From assembly GCA_014529385.2 (NCBI GenBank), contig CM043955.1:149249640-149313639 (forward strand): a stretch of DNA of 64,000 nucleotides. The letters are read 5' to 3'. Shown piece after piece: positions 44,341 through 55,656 of the stretch. The position numbers and the translations under genes are program-made. Within the stretch, counting starts at the first letter, position 1. The number at the start of each line of letters is the position of its first letter. Source of the stretch: Adiantum capillus-veneris (lineage: Eukaryota > Streptophyta > Polypodiopsida > Polypodiales > Pteridaceae). The notes under the pieces were generated by a model that did not search any database, was not told the origin of the DNA, and saw nothing but the letters and a program-made list of their open reading frames with translations.

Positions 44341-46869
44341 CCTTTATCATCATGGGGTCTTGCCGCCAAAAGTTACAAACACGTAGTGAGTACATGGAAT
44401 GTATTCTTTCTTAGGAGAAACTTGGTTCTAGGAGGGAGAAAATTTCAAAACCAAGTAGTTATTTTATGCACACAAATAGCCAGATACAACTATCTAAAGA
44501 ATATTTGCAAAGATCAAAATGTTCATGTCTTTGAGAGAAAATTTACGCTAGTTTAGTTCAATGATATCATGCATGAAAGCATTGAGCTTATATATTTAAC
44601 AGACAACTAAACAAGCCGAAGAATGTAAACATGCACTGAGCTACATTGGCTACTCCAAGGGCTACTCGGGTGGTGCCCTCTTTGGCTGAAGCTACTAGAT
44701 AAGGATTAAACAAGGTCTTTTGCTATGAATTATGCATCGCATTTTTAAAAATATTCCCCTTATATAGCATCTACACTCACAATTGTTAGTATGGCTTCAA
44801 AAGAAAGAAGGCACAATAATGGAAAAACATCGCATGCCACTCTAGCAGCCAATGGTTTTGATTGCCTATTGTAGCTCTAAAAAAATAAAAACAAAAACAT
44901 TGAATATATACACAATGGAATGGAACTCAAAGGACAAGAGGAATATGCTATAATCTAACATCATTTCATACATACGAAAGGATATGTATATCTTGTAAGA
45001 CGTGTACTTAGGATTTTAGTTCAAAAATTTTAAGCTTTGGTTTGTATCCTCTTTATGTATTGTCCTATCTAATAAATTCTCATATAATTTTATACTTTTC
45101 ACAATGGGGTAGTATGTCCCTCCTAGCCCTCAAACAAGGAATCACAACACACCCGGACAAACAAGAAATGTCAAAAAATGATACCGGAATAAAGCTTTAA
45201 TGGGTTAGTAGCACTCACAAGAATTATGTGAGTTAGCTTTTCTTGTTCGCCTCAAGGAAAGAAGAATTTACATATTTATTGTCATTGAGTATCCCCTAAA
45301 GTTCTACCACCATAAGTCATTTGCATCAAGTCCAAGGGCCCCTCCAAAAGAGAAATCAATTTCTCTAGAACTACATAGATGAGATTTTTTATCATGCCCT
45401 TGCCTTTGAAAGTGGAGAGAAGACTCATGTTGACACCCATCCCATAGTATCTTGAAAAAAGCATGCCAATCTGACACCATATCTATTTGTTCAAATGTCT
45501 TTTTGTGGAATTCTTTGGAAACTTCTTACCCCTTGGTTGCAACCTTCACACACTAGATCTCTATTTAAGTTGTTTTGCTTACTTATACAAAGAATTTATT
45601 TTAGTAACCAAAATTTGGTGCCTTCGGAGGTGAAAAATCTACTTTGTAACCACCTTATGTTACATATCATGGCCAAAAGACTAAATATATTGATCATGAT
45701 GACTCTAACCTTAGTGATTATGTTCCCCCTTGAAACAAGGAGTGTCTAAAATATGGTTTTGCTAGTAGATGAAGGTCAACATCCATGGTCTCAACATATT
45801 CCTCACAATTTTTTACTCTTTGTAATCAAGGTCATTATCAAATCATGAATTCTTTGGACATTTGGATTCAAAGCCCCACTACCAGCTTCAATGCATATGG
45901 TCTACTAGATCAACACTTGAGCTCAAATTTATGTGGAGTCCACCTTAAAATATGTAAGTGTAGCATGCGAGTTCACCTTAAGGGGTTTTTAATATATCAA
46001 ATAGTTACAGAGTCATATTTACAAGATAGATTTAAAAATAGAAGAACTGAAAGAAAGTTGCAGGTTTATGAATAAAGAGGAGTCTTTTAATTCATGATGA
46101 AGTGTCTGTATAGAGGGGTTTTATAAATACCTCTTGAATACACATGCTGTATGTATTTCTGAAAGGTGCCCCTTGGCTCAAATCTATTATGTAGATTTTA
46201 AACACGTTGATTGTGTTTCCCTTGACTCTAAAATCTATCATATGAAATAAGGGGAGTAGACTGTTTGTTTTTAAGAGTTCAATAAGTCTCCACAATTTGT
46301 AAAAAGAAAAAAGTTTTTATTACTTTAGGCTAGAACATCGAGAGGTACATGGGTAATTGAAAATTGGAAGCTATGGAAATTAGAACGTTGAACATGAGTA
46401 ACTTAAAGTTGAACATGAGTAACTTAAAGTTGAGATTAACAAAATGAAAAGTCTCATGACATTAGGAAGTCAAAGGAATTTGTACAACTACAAGATTTTG
46501 TAAAATTCTACCCACAACTTGAAAAGACCAAAATTGTTTTAAAAAAGCTCTAAATTAGAAGCTCCCAAAAATAAAGCACTCTTCTAAGAGGTACTAGCAG
46601 CCTCAAAAGATGCCTTTAAATGAATTTCTTCCACCACTTTCATCACTTTGAGTTGACTGGAATTTTTCCAAGTGCTAATTAATAAGTTCCTCTTTAGTGC
46701 TTTAACAAACTTGAAATTCGGTTGTAGCAATGTGTCGCTCATGGTTTCAATCAGGTTGACCACTTTTGGCAGATTTAACCACTTGCTTAGCATTTTGAAC
46801 CATTTTAAATTTTTGTACATTGCTACTGCTATCTTTAAAATACAACAGTGGCAACTCACATTATCTAAT
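44341..46869. other. AT-rich DNA without a supported gene
   Basis: Short ORFs on both strands show no recognisable motifs. The right part may contain the badly decayed start of the element whose gene is at 46870-48640. Confidence 0.4.
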
Positions 46870-48640
46870 CATTGCCTCCGTTCTTGCACAGGTAGAGTTG
46901 TACATATGATTTTAGGACATCCATCCTACTATGCACATATTTCTTAGATTCTTTGAGGGTATGAAGCCTTTCTTTGTTCAAAAATTGAAGGACCTTAATA
47001 CATGTTGCTGCGAGTATACATGCAGGCTATATACATCAAAGAGGCTTTCAATCAAATGCGGCAAGGAAGGTATAAAGTACATGGAGGTTCATGTTGATGT
47101 AGATTTGAGGTTTGTGACCCTGCAGTCAGTGTTAGTATATGTGTGACTGCAAATTCCACATTTGAGACCCTCACAACACTATGAAAGTCCTTATTGTGTC
47201 CCAAACCAAAAAATTTCATGTTTCATTTACACAATTCCTTGATGGGAGAATGCAATTAGCACGGTGCTAAACAACTCAGATGTTGTCATCTCAAGGAACA
47301 TAGTGACAAAAAATTTATGGTGGCTGCAAAGGTTTTTGTTGGTGTGGAGTCACACAAACTGGACAAAGATGGTCAATGCCACAAAAAAAAAGAACTTGTT
47401 ACTCAGTAGACTAGGTGCTCTGCATTCATTCCTTTCATGAAAGAGAGGCTGACCAAGTTCATCAAACATAACTACATCTATAGATGGCAGGCTGACCAAT
47501 TCAGAGAGTGTCTACACATTTTTCCAAGTGATGTTGTTCTCTGTGGTGGACTTTGCTAGAAATTATAGTTTTAAAATTCAAAATGAGATCCAATCCATGC
47601 ATTGGTATTCTAGTCTATTATGTGTGTTCGAGAATGGGAGACATCCAAAAAATTCTATGTTTCTATATATATGATGACAATGTGCATGACACATTGTTTA
47701 TGCAACACTGCTACCTACTGCATGACCAGTGGTTGAAGGAACAGGGTTTTCCTTTGAAGTGACACTGGGCTTAGATGGTGCAACATTACAATTCAAAGCA
47801 TGGTGGCCTTTCTACTTTGTTGCAAGGTTTCTCAGCTCACTAGGCTCGATATGATGCAATTAGGTCATGGAAAAGCTGAACATGATGACGTTGGAGTAGT
47901 CATAAAGAGGGCACTGACCCATGAGCAATTGAAGGTGGATGGACACCCCCTTCCTAATGCAGCAACTGTGGTCAATTACCTCACCATAATGAAAAATATG
48001 AAAGGCTATTAATCATCTCAAAAAAGTTGACAGGGTCTTTTGGGAAAATCAAGGTTGGTGATGTTCCGAGAGATATAAAATGGGATTGCATGCCAGTGAG
48101 TGGATCACGTTCCTTGCATTTTGTGAATGGTTTCTCTACTACAAATACAATTGCACTAAGGTGTAGAAACTTGTATTGCTTCTGTCATGCTTGTGTGCAT
48201 GGTCAATAGAGAAGATCATGTGCAAACAAAATCCCCGTAGAAGCATGGCGGTATTTGAAGATCCTACCAGCAGAGGCTAACACACATATGGAGATGTTGT
48301 TTCAAGTGACGAGGAGATTGATGCACCCATGTACACTGACCGTCATGATGATTTGAGTGATGCCTTGCATCTTAAAGATAACTTTGCAGTCAACACTGAG
48401 GAAGGAGACTCTGATTTTTATATATTGAGGTGTTGTGCAGAGAAGAGTCTATCCATTGCAACTCAGAAGGATGCATGGCACAATCGGATCAATAAAAAAT
48501 CATACTATGTTGAGGCAAACTTTTACAATAATGTCAAGGGATGCTTCGATCGATATAACACTCTTTTAGATGAAATGGGAAAATTCCACAACTTTGGGAC
48601 TGATTTCAATGCCTATGGATTCCTATTTCCCATTTGATTT
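46870..48640 (+). pseudogene. DUF7869-type transposase-like gene, heavily decayed (plus strand)
   Basis: Pieces in several frames follow the expected order of this protein type: FFEGMKPFFVQKLKDLNTCC (about 46950), PFMKERLTKFIKHN (about 47430), VVDFARNYSFKIQNEIQSMH (about 47545), HDTLFMQHCYLLHDQWLKEQ (about 47690), GHGKAEHDDVGVVIKRALTH (about 47865), a KWDCMPVSGSRSLHFVNG segment (about 48080) and a Cys-rich YCFCHACVHG (about 48180). The Asp in VVDF and the GHGKAEHD segment are candidate RNase H-fold catalytic positions (inference). Many stops and shifts make it non-functional. The family name is from memory of plant and animal transposon-like proteins. Confidence 0.6.
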
Positions 48641-48721
48641 GGGAAAATCTCATTTATTTTGGGACTTGTCCATGAGAACTTGTGTTACATTTGACAAAGA
48701 GATAGATTCTCAAGAAAATGG

Positions 48722-48785
48722 TGGTGTTGAGAAACACCTTTTTTTGTCTCATCCAAAATGGTGGTGTTGAGAAACACCTTTTTTT
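48722..48785 (+). repeat. Short direct repeat
   Basis: GGTGGTGTTGAGAAACACCT followed by a T run occurs twice, about 40 bp apart. Each copy contains the small dyad GGTGTTGAGAAACACC. Confidence 0.9.
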
Positions 48786-49325
48786 TCCTATTAATTGATA
48801 CTTTATAAAACATACATAGACACGGATAGCAAGAAAAACAATATATGAAAATGAAATGCTATTCAGTTTCTCCTATTAAGCTAGCTTTTGCTTTCTCCAC
48901 AACATTGGATGGGATTTTAATTGGTTCTGCAAGTCTTCCACCCCATGGAGTCTAAGACCACACAACTGCATCAACACACTCCCAACACTTTGGGTCAGCA
49001 AGATTGCAGCATCAATTCTTTTTCCAACCATCCTCATATTGTTCTTTGATTGTGGGATTTTTTTTCCGATGTTTTGGTGCCCAATATTGAATGAAAACTT
49101 TCTTGTAGTTAGGAGATGAGCTGTCTACATCAACATCTAACTTTGCAACTCCTAGCCATATCGGATATTCTGGATCTGCGGGTCTCACAAGAACAAAATC
49201 CCCTTTCCAATTTGAGGCCTAAAAGCTTCCTGTGGCCTTTCAGTTTAAATTTGAGGACCAACATAGTGATCATTCAATTATTCATATCCTTGAAACTCAT
49301 CTGTGTCTTCCTCTATCTGTTGCAT
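48786..49325. other. Gap between two convergent transposase-like genes
   Basis: No supported gene. It may include 3' remnants of the minus-strand gene that ends near 49326. Confidence 0.4.
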
Positions 49326-51385
49326 TCAATGACTCCCTATAGTCTTTGGCCAAAATGATGTATATTCACCAATTTGTTTATTGGTTGGTTGTTCAAGCTC
49401 ACTAATTATTTTTTGCCAATAAATAATAACTGGCTCCATGTATTTTGTAGAATCGTGCTCCTTTCCCTTTAGTAGAGTCCATCTTTTCCAAAATTCAAGA
49501 TATGTCTTAATCCCTTGAATAACAAGCAGACTATCTCTCACATCGTCTGCTATAGGAACCACATCTGGATAGCCTACTGGAAATTTTGGTTTCCCTTGAT
49601 CATCTTTTTTCTACAACTCAATTCCTGACTCCCTTGGCATCCAATCAGGTGATTTGGGGTGAATTTTGTACTGCATTACTGGGATTTCACCTTGCATAAA
49701 GAAACAAAATTGAAGTGGCTTAGAGTGTCCAACAAGAGCATCTTGTCCATCACACATGTACCCTTTAACAAAGGATTTGAAGTCAGGAACTTGCGTCATC
49801 AGAAAGGGTGCTGGAGCTGAACTTTCACATTTTTGAAAATGTTCCATCAAATGTGGAAAAGTGTAGGTCATTCCTGTCGTAATCTCTCTGAGAACCTACT
49901 AAACATTGCATCTATATCCTCATGTGTATGACCCACCATTAAGAATCCCAAATGCACGGTTTTGAAAACACCTTTTGCTACTAGCAAGGATAAGTATGCA
50001 AATAAATATCGATTCTTATTCTCTCCTGTACAATTATCTAGCTGTAGCAGAAGATTCTCATGCAATTTTTGAAACATGGGAGTGGACATGGTATCCACAA
50101 CACATTGAGAGGAGGTTAATTGCAAGTTAGAAATCTCTTCATTACATCCTTCAATAGCCAACGGTGGTGTCACTGCTACTGATGCATTCCTCTCACGGTC
50201 TTTCATCATTCTGTTTTGGTGGTCTAGAGTTGTCCTTGAATTCAATGCATTGAACAATGTTACATTGCTGCGTGGCTTACCATCATGGCATAAATCTCCT
50301 AGCCCATGGTTTTCTGTTCTTTCCAAATTTTGTAAGCATAATGCAAGGGAACCAATTGTAGCATTCGGATCTGAAGGTCATAGACCATTCAACGAGAAAT
50401 GACCATACATCCCATGCCCATGACCATGTGTTATCATACCTGTTAATGATACTTGCAACTGATATGCATTCACATAGTCTTTTGAGTTCACTCGCAATCT
50501 AGGTATTGCTGTCTTTTTTTGGTCCATTTTATCATGTATAATGCATAAGTACTTATCCTTCTGCATTTGCGAGAACTTACGCCAGGTTTAGTACACATTT
50601 CTATAGCTTTGTTGTTGCATCATGTGAATTTTACGCTCGTCCTTCAAACGTGAAATCAGCTCATCATCCTTTGTTGACTCTAGTTGAGACTTTATCCGAC
50701 TACACACAACACGTTTGGAGAACTCGCTTGTTTTTTACAAGGTCACATTAGCAAAATCTGTACTCCAAACCCTATTGAATGTAGTGCTAGACATTGGCTT
50801 GAGACTCATAATCTCGAGTGTTTTATTGACATCATGTAAGATGTCTATTTGTTTGTACGTGTTTGGTATTGCAAGCAAGGTTTCTCTGGTACCATCTTCC
50901 ATAGTTCTACTCTTATGTGGCATTTTCTCTGAGTTTTTATCTACAAAAGAGTGCATCAATTCCCTTCCCATTTCTGTATGGTCTCTTCCTTTTCTTATGA
51001 CAACATCATTACCATGCACTGTGCGTCGAACCCCATTTTCAAATTGTTCATGGTAACAATAAAATGAAGTTTTTGGAATGCCATGAATTTCGTACCAAGC
51101 TCTACTACAGACCTCATTGCCATTAAAAGAAAATACATAGCAAGTCCTTGCAGTTATTTTGTTCTCACGCCAAGCAGTCAACATTGTATCATACACATAG
51201 TTGGTTCTATTTTGCAAACTTTGTCCCCAAAATTCATTGCACATAGCCATGACCTTATCTCTATTGGCATATTGAAAACACCTCTTAGAATAACAATCTA
51301 TGGATGAAACAAGCTGGACAGATGATAGGGATGCTTGATTGGATCTCGTAGAAGGTTTCACGGATATTTTTGGCTTCCTATTCAT
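49326..51385 (-). pseudogene. DUF7869-type transposase-like gene (minus strand)
   Basis: The ATG at 51385 opens a Lys-rich start, then a Cys-containing region (SIDCYSKRCFQYANRD), then TFNRVWSTDFANV. The core (LQLDNCTGENKNRYLFAYLS, then FLMVGHTHEDIDAMFSRFSE, about 50070-49880) has the conserved Asp-Asn and His-Glu-Asp positions of this family, presumably an RNase H-like nuclease (inference). KSFVKGYMCDGQDALVGHSK follows. The frame is constant to 49868 but has stops near 50735, 50590 and 50378. One shift occurs at 49868, then another stop at 49611. Every stop is one C-to-T change from Gln or Arg. It converges with the plus-strand relative at 46870-48640. Confidence 0.7.
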
Positions 51386-51401
51386 AAATCAATTTTTTTT
51401 T

Positions 51402-52071
51402 TTAAATATGCTCTACCAAACGAGCTGATTCAATGCATGTATCTTGTAATGTGTCACTAGCATGTAAATCCTCATATTGTAACAATGCTTTTCCATCCAT
51501 AGTTGTCACTCTCTTGATAGGCCAACAAACTAGATTGATGCTGCATACATCAGTTTGTGCAGAATTAGTAGCCTCACAAGCATAGGATGTCTCAATACCA
51601 ATACCGATGTTATCTTCACCTAGCTCACCAAAGTTCACGAAATCAAATGGACACACATACATGACAACCCCTTCGGCTACTACATGTGTTTTTCTTTCAT
51701 CCCAAAGTTGAACCCTCTTATCCTTCCAAACCTCCCTATAGCTCCATCAAATTGTGCCTCGAATGCTCCGATTCCTTTGTGAGTCTCAGACATAGAAACC
51801 CCTTCGTACTGTATCTCATTCATATGTTGTAGCAAACCAATACTCCATTTCACAATACTATGAAAAGCATCTCCCACTATCAATGCATCCATTGTTGGAA
51901 ATGGAATAAGTGCTTTCTTTGAAAACACAAATCAATTGACACCGATACATTTCCTTCCCCAATAAGCATGCCTGAGCAATATGCGTTTGGGTTTGTCTCA
52001 CATACACTCCCAAGGGAAACCTTTTGTGTGGCTACAAACATGCATACTCTATCACCTTGATTAAAATCCAT
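51402..52071 (-). pseudogene. DUF8039-like domain fragment(s) upstream of the DUF7869-type gene
   Basis: The ATG at 52071 starts GDRVCMFVATQKVSLGSV, followed by YCSGMLIGEGNVSVSID. After a one-base shift near 51925 the protein continues KKALIPFPTMDALIVGDAF. This spacing of beta-strand-like segments resembles the small DUF8039 domain found in plant transposon proteins. A further piece (51662-51402) follows in another frame. It may be the 5' part of the gene at 49326-51385, joined by introns, or a separate protein of the same element. Confidence 0.45.
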
Positions 52072-52139
52072 ACCTACAAGAAGGTTTCAACAAATATTTG
52101 TTAAGAAAACCATCACAAAGTCATTTCATTGCGAGTATA

Positions 52140-53960
52140 TATGTAGGTGTTTCATGATGAATACATACACACAGGGCACTATATGTGGTTTTTTCATGAT
52201 GGGTATACAGAATCCTATGGGCTTAGGGCCACAAGATGCTATATGTAGGTGGTTCATGATGAGTATGTATTCATCCTATGGCCTTAGGGCCATAGATTTT
52301 TTATGTAGGTGTTTTGTGTTGAGTAAATATACATCCTATGGCCTAAGCGCCATAGGGCACTATATGTAGTTGTCTCATGATGTGTATATAACATCTTGTG
52401 GACTTAGGGACATATGATGCTATATATAGGTGTTTGGCGATGCAATTGTACACATCCTAGGGCCCTCATCCATATCGCACTATATGTAGTTGTCTAATGA
52501 TGGGTATATAACATCCTGTGGCCTTAGGGCCACAGGATGCTATATGTAGGTGCTTGGCAATGCAACTGTACACATCCTATGGCATGAGGGCCATAGGGCA
52601 CTATATGTAGCTATGTCATGATGGGCATATAACATCCTGTGGCCTTAGGTACATAGGATGCTATATGAGGTGTTTGGTGATGTAGTTGTACACATCCTAT
52701 GGCCTGAAAGCCATAGGACACTATATGTAGTTGTCCCATGATGGGTATATAACATCTTGTGTCCTTAGGGCCATAGGATGCTATATGTAGGTGTTTGGTG
52801 ATGCAATTGTACACATCCTATGGCCCTCAGCCATATAGCACTATATGTAGTTGTCTAATGATGGGTATATAACATCCTGTGGCCTTAGGGCCATAGGATG
52901 CTATATGTAGGTGCTTGGCAATGCAATTGTACACATCCTATGGTCTCAGGGCCGTATGGAACTATATGTAGTTGTCTCATGATGGGCATATAACATCCTG
53001 TGGCCTTAGGGCCATAGGATGCTATATGAGGTGTTTGGCAATGCAGTTGTACACATCCTATGGCCTGAGGGCCATAGGACACTATATGTAGTTTTCTAAT
53101 GATGGGTATATAACAGCATGTGCCCTTAGGGCCATAGGATGCTATATGTAGGTGTTTGGCAATGCAACTACATCCTGTGGCCTGAGGGCCATAGGGCACT
53201 ATGTGTAGTTGTCTCATGGGTATATAACATCCTGTGGCCTTAGGGCCATAGGATGCTATATGTAGGTGCTTCGCGATGCAACTGTAGACATCCTATGGCT
53301 TGAGGGCCATAGGAAACTATATGTAGTTGTCTCATGATTGGTATATAACATCATGTGGCCTTAGGGCCATAGGATGCTATATGTAGGTGTTTCGCGATGC
53401 ATACGTACACATCCTATGGCCTGAGGGCCATAGGGCACTATATGTAGTTGTCTCATGATGGGTATATAACATCCAATGGCCTTAGGGCCATAGGGCCATA
53501 TGATGCTATATATAGGTGGTTCATGATAAGTATTTATTCATCCTATGGCCTTAGGACCATAGATTTTTTTTGTAGGTGTTTTGTGCTGAGTAAATATACA
53601 TCCTATGGCTTGAGGGCCATAGGGCACTATATGTAGTTGTCTCATGATGGGTATCATGTGGCCTTAGGGATACAACGAGTTGTATACATCCTTTGGACTT
53701 AGGTACATAGGATGCTATATATAGGTGTCTGAATATGATTATATATATACATCCTATGGCCTTAGGTCCATAGGGCCCTATGCGTAGGTGTTTCATGATG
53801 AGTATATGAACATCCTACGGACAAAAGGCCATAGGATGCTATACGTTGATGTTTCTAGCTAAATATATATAGATAGATGTTATGGATTTATGACCACACG
53901 ATACTATCTATTTGTGTTTTGTGGTGAGCTATATATGCATCCTATGGACTTTGGGCCACA
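52140..53960. repeat. Minisatellite A, about 120-bp units with paired dyads
   Basis: About 14-15 units. The phrase GATGGGTATATAACATCC recurs near 52499, 52618, 52739, 52858, 52980, 53099, 53213, 53335 and 53457 (spacing 114-122 bp). Each unit has two dyads: CATCCTGTGGCCTTAGGGCC followed by ATAGGATG, and CATCCTATGGCCTGAGGGCC followed by ATAGGGC. The ORFs over the array change with the repeat and are not genes. Confidence 0.93.
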
Positions 53961-54819
53961 GGGTGCTATATATAGTGATTTCAGAAAGCTAGAGCCGCCA
54001 GGACATAAGGGGGTACATATGAGCCGCACGATATGCCACGTGGTGCATCCACATTTATTGATCATATGCCATGTGGTATATCTACAACCATTGATTATAT
54101 ATAGAGACCGTGTCTCAAGTAGTCCCATGGATCCATATGATATGTTTCTGTCTTTGAAGGGACATAAAAAACGACGATATGCACGTATCGCATGATCAAA
54201 TGTGTGATCAAATTGCGTATGTGCACCTTTACAAGCCTCTTCGCAAATACGCAGCAGCACCTTTGCAACCCATTCTAGTATGTGGCCTCCTCATTTAAAT
54301 ACTATTTGTATAAATATGTGTATGTTGCATGTATGCTCAAACTTTCAAAACACGTGCAATTAGTGTGCAATTGCACGTGCAAAAAAAAAGGCTTTTTTTT
54401 TGCTTATCACAAATTTTTCCAAAATGTGTTTTCAAGTCTCCTGATCAATACTGCACAAAAAATATCGCAATTTTTTCGAGAAAAAAATCTCTAATTTTGA
54501 ATGCTTTTTAGTGTATTTTTTAGTTTGTGATTTTTGGTCTCGGGACGGGGATTTCGACCATGGGTGTCATTCCACTCGTAGCGAGATGACACGGGCACTC
54601 ACAAAGTGTCATGCCAAAGGATTGGAAACTTAAAGAGCTTTCCGCAAAAAAAAAAAAAAAGAGTATAGAATTTTTTTGAAAAATTGGGGTGAGACACTCT
54701 CCCCCTAAGAAAACAATTTTAAACCCTTCAAAATTCAAAATAAAAGAGAGTGGGAAGTTTAGTTTTAAAACTTGAAAGTCAAATTTTGAATTAACAAAGT
54801 TGATTAACCTTATCTCTAT
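53961..54819. other. Non-coding DNA between minisatellite A and a C-rich block
   Basis: No gene can be supported. It contains a few A and T runs and the tract CGGGACGGGGATTTCGACC near 54541-54560. Confidence 0.4.
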
Positions 54820-55252
54820 CTCTCTCTCTTTCTTTTCGAAACCCTACTCTGCTCTGTCGAACATAGCGCTATGCGCGCTCCCTGTGCCTCTTCTAAACGC
54901 CCTCCGTGCGCGCTACCTATGCCTCTCCCAAACGCCCTCCCTCCATACGCCCACCCATAAGCCTCCTTTGCGCCGCCTCTGCTGCATGCCCTCAAAGTGC
55001 CTCCTCTCTCGAACAAAGAGCGCCCCTTCCTGCACCTCTTCTCCCAAACAAACAGCACCTCATGCTACCCTTTGTCGAACGAATAGCCTCCATCCATGCT
55101 CCCCTCAAGCGTGCAACATCTCACGACATAGAATGCCTCCCTGAGCCTCTCTCACAAACGTGCAGCATCTTGCGGTGCCGCCTCTTCCACCTTCTCTCTC
55201 CCTCCATGCGCCTCTCTCCCAAACACGACAGTGCCTTACGAGACCGCTCACA
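54820..55252 (+). other. C-rich block with a splice-donor-like end; possible first exon
   Basis: A CT-rich lead (TCTCTCTCTTTCTTTTCG) is followed by GC-rich, Cys/Pro/Leu-coding sequence built from diverged copies of a phrase around CCTCTCCCAAACGCCCTCC. It ends in CTCACAGGTAAGCTC, a good donor site at 55253. It could be a 5' exon of the plus-strand gene near 60797-63133, or simply a diverged tandem repeat. Coding is not convincing. Confidence 0.25.
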
Positions 55253-55611
55253 GGTAAGCTCAATCTTTTTCTGTACATTTATTTACCTCTCTCTTATTGT
55301 AAAACAATAAAATAGTAAAACAGTAAAGAGATAACCTTTGTATTGTACACTTTTTGTTGGTGTGAGAGAGGTCCTAGGAAGAGGAGATTTGGTAGGGGGT
55401 GCTTGAATGACGATGCTACAGGTAAACCGGTAGATATTCACGATGGATATTCACAAGGGACTGTCTGCTATATGAATGGGGAGAGATGAGAAGAGGGAGA
55501 AAAATAGTTATTTGGAGTGAGTGAGAAAGGAGAGGAAGAGTGACAAACAAAGGAGAAGAAGCTGAGAGAGAGGGAGGAGAGGTAATAAGGTCAAATAAAC
55601 AATTTAGATCC

Positions 55612-55649
<38 letters not shown>

Positions 55650-55656
<7 letters not shown>

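Noticed and set aside
52154-53796. ORFs in minisatellite A with repeated peptides such as ASYGPKA
   Set aside because: Unit length and phase vary, frames close often, and the same peptides arise on both strands; a repeat read-through rather than a repeat protein.
54541-54700. Possible tRNA or small RNA gene around the GGGACGGGGATTTCGACC tract
   Set aside because: No cloverleaf, A/B box pair or other RNA gene structure could be built.
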